DNA of 64,000 bases, from NCBI RefSeq assembly GCF_947242115.1, contig NC_074720.1:43923529-43987528 (forward strand), given 5' to 3'. Shown here piece after piece: positions 36,201 to 45,200 of this stretch. This stretch comes from Biomphalaria glabrata (Eukaryota; Mollusca; Gastropoda; Planorbidae). A program made the position numbers and the translations under genes. Under the pieces are notes generated by a model that was given only the letters and a program-made list of their open reading frames with translations, was not told the origin of the DNA and did not search any database. The number at the start of each line of letters is the position of its first letter. Positions within the stretch are counted from its first letter, which is position 1.

Positions 36201-39200
36201 GACTTTAAAATTACTAAATTATTGGTTTCCATGGCTGATTCAGGCAACCCGTTTCATGCTCAGATGGCACTAGAATATAAGAATCACTTGTTCAATTTTT
36301 TTTTTCTTGCATTGCATGTAAGTAAATACCTTTGGCAAACGACACTAGCTCCAGCTGGAATAACCTGCGGCCGAACATTCCGGGCTCACATAGGTCTCAC
36401 CAGCCACACGAGGAGGCATAAAGCCCCAGTGCAAAGCCCTCAGCCCCCCCTGGATGACAAAGTGGTCATCATCGAACCACGATGGACGAACTATATATAA
36501 ATACCTTGCTGAGTATTTTATCAAGCTATGCTTTTGTATTTGTAATTTATGCTTAATTGTTTTAGTAAAGTAAGTAAAGTTCCCCTTTCAGACCTTGTGA
36601 TCTATGGGACAGTTGATGTAAAGGTAATCTGTTTCACGGTTAACGAGGGTATGATGTGGCCAACACAAGTGCCGACCGCCATTACGTATTCCCAACTAAT
36701 GTCAAGTACCGATTAGACCTTGGTGGACCTTGGCGCCCTAAAGATCTTGAAATTGAAAAATCACAGTCTTCACCAGGATTCGAACCCAGGAGCCCCGGTT
36801 CGGAAGGGTTAGGGCCACCGCGTTTCCTTTAATGTGTATGTGTCTATGAGGTAGTGAAGGGTAAATTACGTTGTTAATGAGTCCTGGAATAATTTCTTTG
36901 TTTTGAGTTGATTTTGAGTTTGAGTTTTGAGTCAAGGCACATCGGCACAATTTAGGCCATGCCGTGCCCGTAATCCTTGTATTGTTTTCCATGTTTTGGA
37001 TGCTCCTTTAGAGTTGAAGATAATTTACTTTCTAGTCCAAACCTCCCGCAGGGCAACGGGGGATGGCAGCGGGCAGGGTTTGAACCGGGGACAATCGATA
37101 AATCTGAGCAGCCCAGCGCGCAAACCAACCAGGCATCTATTTAAAGGTATCGCTAAGCATTGATAGGACTGCAAAATATAGGTTTACAATTTTCGAGGGG
37201 GGGGGAGGCTAAGATTTATTTAATTCGATGCTGTCGTCGCCAAGTTTTAGTCTAGACAATTACCCATCGTGAAAGGATCCGGCGGCATTTCTGTTTGACC
37301 TTGACCTTTGAGCGTATTGGTCAGCTCAGTGTATGCGTCACTCAGAAGCTTTGTGAAACGCTCCGTCTTGGTCTCTCTGACGATTCTTTCCTCGTTCTTT
37401 TGGATGAGTTCTTGAGAAAACAAACAAATATTAAAAACCGATTTTAAAACAAAAACAAAGCTTATATTAAGCGTAATTTTTATCAATTACTTTTCATTAT
37501 AGACTACATTGAATCTGTAATAGATCTAAACTAACAATAAAAAGCATTTATAAAAATTTAAAAATCGAATGCATGGCTCAAGGCTTCTCAAGCCAACACG
37601 GCAACCACTCTGCTAGTGGAGAGCCCATGAACATGGAAGATTGCATAGTTATTGTTTCTATAATCTCGACCCATTTTTCAGACTTGTGTTCACCAAGACT
37701 CAGACAACGACCTATAAAGGGGACTAATTCAGTTGCCGCCACTTCAGTCAATTACTAATTCTTTCCCTTGTTCAAGATATCAAATAAAATAATGTATTAC
37801 CAATAGTTAAGAAACTTATTGATTTTTATTCTTGGGTTGTCAGGTAAAAGAAATAATTGTGCAAAATTTCAGCTTGATCTGAGATTGGGTGTGGGAGAAA
37901 TCACGTGAACAAACCTTTCACCAGACGACAGAGTGAGTTGATAAAAGCTTTATAAAAACTTGTCTTGATTACATTTCAAAACTTAGCTATTAAAAATAAA
38001 TATCTAAATCTCAATACTTCGAATGACAAAAATAAACAATTTGAAACTTAGACCTTGATATCAAAACTATAGGGTGCCCCGCCCTCGCTCACACACTCTC
38101 ACCCCTCTAACTGCCCCCCTGCTAGTTTGTGTGTGTGTGTGTGAATCATTTAGAGCGTAAGATGGTTGAAACATGCACGATACTGGTAAAAGGGATAAAT
38201 TCAGGTAAACAGGGCCGGATTTACATTTAGCCAACACAAGTTACAGCTTAGGGCTCACAAGATATATTTAGCCCAGACGTATACAATCTGGACATGTAAA
38301 TGGGCATCCGAAGAGGCCGATTTCTCAAAAAGCTTAAGGGTTTTTTAAGTCTTAATACGGGACTGGTGGTATACTACTGGACTTTATAAAAACCATTTCA
38401 TACATTTAGTTGCTAAGTGTTGATCCAGAAGCGTAGCTAGGGTAAGACGGTAGCGACCTTAGGGGGCGGCAAGTGGGGCAACCGCTTCAGGCCCCGCGCC
38501 CTGGGGGGGGGGGGGGGGGCGCGAACGGAGATTTACTTTCACCTTCAGTTTCGAAAACCAGACCAGTTATCAAAAACTAGGACTTGTTACTTAATATTTT
38601 GGAATACTTTGACTGCATCTTTTTGATACTAATAGCCAATGACATCCTTAGCATACATTTTTGTTTTCGAAATACAGTGCTGTTTCGGTAAGGACAACAT
38701 CTTATGACCTGTAGATTCTAAGAGTCTATCATTATTTAACAGTTCATCTTGGATTTAAAAAAAAAATCTAGTTTGCACAGCGACAAGCCAGAAACATGGA
38801 CTTCCGTGACAAATCGTCTGTGACCGTCTAAGCAACTATTCGGCAAGTGTTCGTTTTATTGCAAGTGTTCGTTTTATTGCGAGTGTTCGTTTTATTGCAA
38901 GTGTTCGTTTTATTGCAAGTGTTCGTTTTATTGCACGTGTTCGTTTTATTGCAAGTGTTCGTGTTTTTTTTTAAGTGTTCGTTTTTTCCCCAATCATTTC
39001 ATTGCAGATGTTCGTTTTATTGCAATTGTTCATTTCGTTGCGAATGTTCGTTTTAGTGCAATTGTTCGTTTTATTGTTAGTGTTCGTTTCATCGCAAGTG
39101 TTCGTTTTATTGCAAGTGTTTGTTTTATTGCACGTGTTCGTTTTATTGCAAGTGTTCGTTTTTTTTTTAAGTGTTCGTTTTTTTCCCAATCATTTCATTG

Positions 39201-42200
39201 CAGATGTTCGTTTTATTGCAATTGTTCATTTCGTTGCGAATGTTCGTTTTAGTGCAATTGTTCGTTTTATTGTTAGTGTTCGTTTCATAGCAATTGTTCG
39301 TTTTATTGCACGTATTCGTTTTATTGCAAGTGTTCGTTTTATTACAAGTGTTCGTTTTATTGCGAATGTTCGTTTCATTGCGAATGTTCTTATTACTAGC
39401 GTTCATTTTATTGCAAGTGTTCGTTTCATTGTAAATGTTCGTTTATTGTAAGTGTTCGTTTTATTGTAAGTGTTCGTTTTATTGCGAGTGTTCGTTTCAT
39501 TGCACCTGTTCGTTTTATTGCAAGTGTTCGTTTTATTGCGAGTGTTCATTTTATTGCGAGTGTTCGTTTTATTGCAAGTGTTCGTTTTATTGCAAGTGTT
39601 CGTTTTATTGCAAGTGTTCGTTTCATTGCGAATGTTCGTTTTATTGCAAGCATTCATTTTATTGCAATTGTTCGTTTTATTGCAAGTGTTCTGGTTCTCC
39701 GTATTTAACAGTTATTTTTCTACTTCAGCTTAGCAGAAGTTATAATCTACTTTGTTGACTTTTTCTTGCAAAATGTTTCTGAATCATTAGTTACGTTGAT
39801 TATCAAAGACAATAACAATACAGTACGTAACGCACTCAAGCTTCCAATATTAAGGTACCATGTTTTGGAACAAAACTAAGGCCCTACAGTGGTAGAGGCG
39901 GACGAGCCCGTTGGCTTTCAGTTGTATGGTAAATATAATATACCCTTATTGCTCAGGGCCCCGCATACGACACTTGCCCAGGGCTCCGCGCTCTGCTAAG
40001 ACCGCCTCTGCGGGATGGAGGGGGGAAATGAATGTGCTTTACATTAAATATTAAATATTAAATATGCAGGGACCCCAAACAGGTCAAGCCCCCCCGGGGC
40101 CCCCATATTACGGCTAATTCCTAGCTACGCAAAGTCTGTAACTTACCATCCAGGTTCTCGTTCGATCTCACAGCAGGTTGTTTGATGATATTTAGACTTG
40201 CTTCCCTTTTGATGTCAGACACTTTGGTTCTTTCCACGCTTTCTGAAGAGCTGGTCGTGACATGGAAATTTCGTCGCGCATTTTTAGCCTCCATATAGCT
40301 GTGATTAGAGTCATCTGTGCAGGAGTGAACAGAGCAACAGTTTAGGGCTTTAGGGGCTCAATTCAACTGTAGGGAGTTTTTGTGTAACTTTTGTTTCGTA
40401 TTGCAAACATTAAAGTCATCTCAAGAGATCTTACTTTTTTATTTTTTTAGCGCTTAGTTGTCAGTTCTATCGTATGTTGTAAATTACAGAGACTACTGTA
40501 AAAGAGAAGATAATTACGTCCTACGCATTTCATGTGCCAATTTTCTCCCTTAGTCCAAGAGTACCCACATTCTAATATTGGCCTAATCAAGATTTAATAG
40601 CAATTTAGTTTTATTTCCTGTTTGATTTGTAAATATTTCTTTTCATCTATGTTTTGTTTGATTTTTTTAACAATTTCATCAATATAGAGATAACTTTTCA
40701 TTGATTATTACACCTAGATATTTTGAGTTCTATATATTTCATTTGTCAGTTGTAAGATCCTATTTGTCGGTTTATAGATGTTAATATATCAGTTGTATAG
40801 ATCTTAATATATTAGTTCTATAGATCTTAACATATCAGTTGTAGAGATCCTAATAAATTAGTTGTATAAATCTTAATATATCAGTTCTATAGATCTTAGC
40901 ATATCAGTTGTATAGATCTTAATATATCAGTTGTATAGATCCTAATAAATTAGTTGTATCGATCTTAATATATCAGTTGTATAGATCTTAATATATTAGT
41001 TCTATAGATCTTAACATATCAGTTGTAGAGATCCTAATAAATTAGTTGTATAAATCTTAATATATCAGTTCTATAGATCTTAGCATATCAGTTGTATAGA
41101 TCTTAATAAATTAGTTGTATAGATCTTAATATATCAGTTGTATAGATCTTAATATATTAGTTCTATAGATCTTAACATATCAGTTGTAGAGATCCTAATA
41201 AATTAGTTGTATAAATCTTAATATATCAGTTCTATAGATCTTAGCATATCAGTTGTATAGATCTTAATAAATTAGTTGTATAGATCTTAATATATCAGTT
41301 CTATAGATCTTAGCATATCAGTTGTATAGATCTTAATATATCAGTTGTATAGATCCTAATAAATTAGTTGTATCGATCTTAATATATCAGTTGTATAGAT
41401 CTTAATATATCAGTTGTATAGATCTTAATATAACAGTTGTTTAGATCTTATATAACATATCAGTTGTATACATAGTAATATATCATTTGTATAGATCTTA
41501 ACGTATCAGTTGTATAGATGTTAATAATGTTTGTTTATATATATATCAGTTGTATAAATCTTAATATATCAGCTGTATAGATTTTAATATATCAGTTGTA
41601 TAATCTCACTATATCAACTGTATAGATCTTAATATATCAGTTGTATAGATGTTAATATATCAGCTGTATAGATCTTAATATATCAGTTGTATAGATCTTA
41701 ATATATCAGCTGTATAGATCTTACTATATCAGTGGTATAGATCTTACTATATCAGTTCTATAGATCTTATTATATCAGTTGTATAGATCTTACTATATCA
41801 GTTGTATAGGTCTTACTATATCAGTGGTATAGATCCTACTATATCAGTTGTATAGATCTTACTATATCAGTTGTATAGATCTTACTATATCAGTTCTATA
41901 GGTCTTACTTTATCAGTTGTATAGATCTTACTATATCAGTTCTATTGGTCTTACTGGTCCAGCTTATAATCTCCTCAATTCTTTTCCTCCTCTCCCGGAC
42001 AATGACACTAGTTCGGCCGTGAACTGTATCCAGCGTGTCATTGATAATGGATATATCCACAATGCCAGTCACCGGGAGCATCCAAGGGGCCACAATTCTC
42101 ATCCAGCAGCGTCGCCCGGTGATAGAGTGTTTGACTTTCTCCTGCTGGCGGACGCTGGTACTGAAAGAATATAAGAAGCTGTATAAATGTCCTCACAACT

Positions 42201-45200
42201 CTGGTGTAGAGTGGAAGGTGATTTGTTGCGGACGGTCTTTGACTTGTAGCAGCTAAATGCTGGTAGACTTCTTCTTTTTCTTCTTGAAACTGTCAGGTAG
42301 AGTTGAGCCTTCGGCTCTTTAAACTCTAGGCCAGCAAAAGTGAACAAGAGCTCTCTTTCACCGGCCTGAATGAGAACAGTGTACACTGTTCTGTCTGGCG
42401 GGTGGGTCAGACTCGTAGCAAGAGGCCGCGTACACTAAGACCCCCGCCATTTTCCTTTTCTATACCAGGCTAACCGTGCGGGACACGCCATTTATGTAAC
42501 AGCCCCCTGAGGAACAGCGCCTGGATTGTGACATGTTTGTGGGAGCTTTTCTACAACTCCGCGCAGTGCAATGAGGATGCTCTCGCACCCCCTCGGGCAT
42601 CCCCACGGGAGTCTTGTTTTGCTAACCTTTAGCCTAATCGTTTCCTCCTAAGATCGTTTCCACCCGGGCGCCACTATGGGGCAGGGTAGCATGCCCGGGA
42701 TGCTGGTAGACACGATAGTTAAGATATATTACGCCTACGGCGGTTTAGTTGTCTTCAAGCAGTTTGGTGCTACAAGTCAACGACCAGTAACAACCATCAG
42801 TAAGGGAGACTGAGGAACTAAAATATGTGTGTGTTATTGTGCTTTAGTTTTGTATTAGTGATAAAGCGATGGGGTTCCAAACCGAGGGATCTCGAGTTGA
42901 AATTCGCGTGAGAGTGGGGTATCGAATTCGAGATTTTAGGACCCCTCCTCCCCCAGTCAGCTTAACTTCAATTCAACTCAGGGTTTAAGTATGTGGAAGC
43001 CCGGGGGCAAAATTTTAGTGGAGGCCCCTACACTTTATTCGTAAGCTTTAAAAAAAAATCCAGTTATTAATAAAATACTAAGAACTAAAATTTTTACATT
43101 ATAAATAAAAGAGTACTTCGTTTTAAAAAATAAAATTATTTAATATGCAAATTTTGGTAACCAGAATGTAAATTTTGGGGGTTTACGTCATGTAGTCATT
43201 CCAGATTATATTACGAGTCTACAAGTATATGATAAGTAGACACTTTGTAACTACGATAATAGTGTTGCCAACTTTGTAACTACGATAGTGTTCCAACTTT
43301 GTATCTACGACTGTGTTTCCAACTTTGTAACTACGACAATGTTGGCTGCCTGGCTGCCTGGTCGTGCTTTTTGCGCGCTGGACTGTCGTTCGGATTTATC
43401 GATGGTCGAGGGTTCAAATCCTGCCCGCTCCCATCCCACGTCGTCCTAAGGGAGTTTTGGACTAGGAAGTAAACTAACTCTGAAGGAACATCCGAAACAT
43501 GTAAAACATTTTACAAACAATGTAAGAATTGAAATATTTTAGGTAAAAATGCAAAAAAAAAATGTCTCAAAAATTAGAAGTTGCTGACCATTTGAAATAT
43601 GGCTTTTTCTCTTTTGCGGGGGCCCCTTTTGTGGATTCTCCTGGGAAGTAGCCCCGCCTGTACTCCCTTATATGCGGTCCTGCCTGCAATACGTTAGTGA
43701 TGTAAATGCGGTTGGTCATAGTGCTGGACACATGACACCCTCGTTAACTGTCGATGCCGATGTAAACACGAATAGTTTTACTTTTGACCCCATAGATCAA
43801 AAAGGTTTCCTTTTGTTTTTCAAGCAGAAGTGTCGTGCATATTATCTTATCTTATCTTATATAATACAGACGTTACTTCAAAATGCCGGACCTCCAAATG
43901 TTTCCTACTTGACAGAGGCACCATGCCAAATAAAATGTCAATCTTTAAAAACTAGCTGTGTGTCCTTACAAATCTCAAATCTCCCGCAGCTCTTATCTTA
44001 TCTTATAAAATACAGACGTTACTTCAAAAAGAATATGATAAGTCCTACCCGAGTCCCTAGGTCATTTTTATCATACATATTAATCAATTGCTTAAACTCT
44101 GCTAATTTTTTGTTTTTTCTGGCTGGCTCAGGCAACCCATTCCATGCTCTAATAGCACTTGGGAAGAAGGACTTTTTGTACAAATTTGTCCTAGCATAGG
44201 GAACGAGGAATGTGCCTTTATCTTTGTGTCTTTCTGAGTATTTTATTTGAGTTTGTTTTTTGTCTTTGAAGATTATGACTCAGTGCCCAAGATCACCCCC
44301 CCGGCCCCCGCCCCATCAGTGTCTTAGGTTTAACTTACAAATCTTTTTCTTTGACGACTGCCCATTGGAAATCTAGGCTAGTGAGAGCATCAAACGAGAC
44401 AAGCGCTTTCCAGAATCCAGATTTTTTAGGAAATTCTGTGGATCAATATTTATATTCAAACTGTCATAAGTAAAAGTCAAACAGATGAAAGGGATGTAAT
44501 CCAAACTATCATGCGTTTTAAGAAGCTTTAAAAAATCATCTTTAAATTGTAACTTTTATATATCATGAAGACAAGTTATTTTATAAAAGTGTATTTCAAG
44601 GTAGGCTTCTTTAGGGGGAGCTCGTAGAAAGGGTCGTGCAAAAATAGCAGGCTGGATAACATAAAAAATTAGACAGGCCTCTCTCTCAGCGCTTTTTTAT
44701 TCGTGATTGTACGCACCGGTACGCACCTTTTTCAGTGTGGGGAAAAAATATTAAATTTCGCATACTTTAACAATTGTTATTAATTTATTAGTAGTTAAAA
44801 GTTAGACAATTCATCACTGAGTAAAAAAAGAAAAAGTTAAGTTTCCCTTTCAGACCATGCGATATATGGGGCAGATGATGTTAAGGACATCTGTTTCTAT
44901 GGCCAACGGTTAACGAGCAGGGGTCATGTGGGCTGCACAACGACCAACCGCCTTTACTTTCCACAACTAAAGTCAGGTACCCATTAGAGTTGGGTGGACT
45001 CAGGGACGCCCTTAAAAATTCTGAAATTCAAAATCTCAGCCTTCACCGAGATTCGAACCCAGGACCTCAGGTTCGGAAGCCGAGCGCTTAACCACTCAGC
45101 CACCGCGCCCCCCCCCCCCCCATCACTGAGTACGGCCCCCCCCCCTTTTTTTTTTTTTATTTACAAAAAAAATGACTGCTCTCTCTTGATAACTAACAAC

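Noticed and set aside
36189-36500. C2H2 zinc-finger protein
   Set aside because: The finger-like part is a 166-bp LINE tail with target duplications, inserted in another LINE; the frame join is accidental.
42002-42160. Alternative reading of exon 5 (YQRPPAGESQTLYHRATLLD...) with a donor at GTGACT
   Set aside because: It needs a phase-0 partner upstream, but exon 4 ends in phase 2. The chosen frame fits both neighbours.
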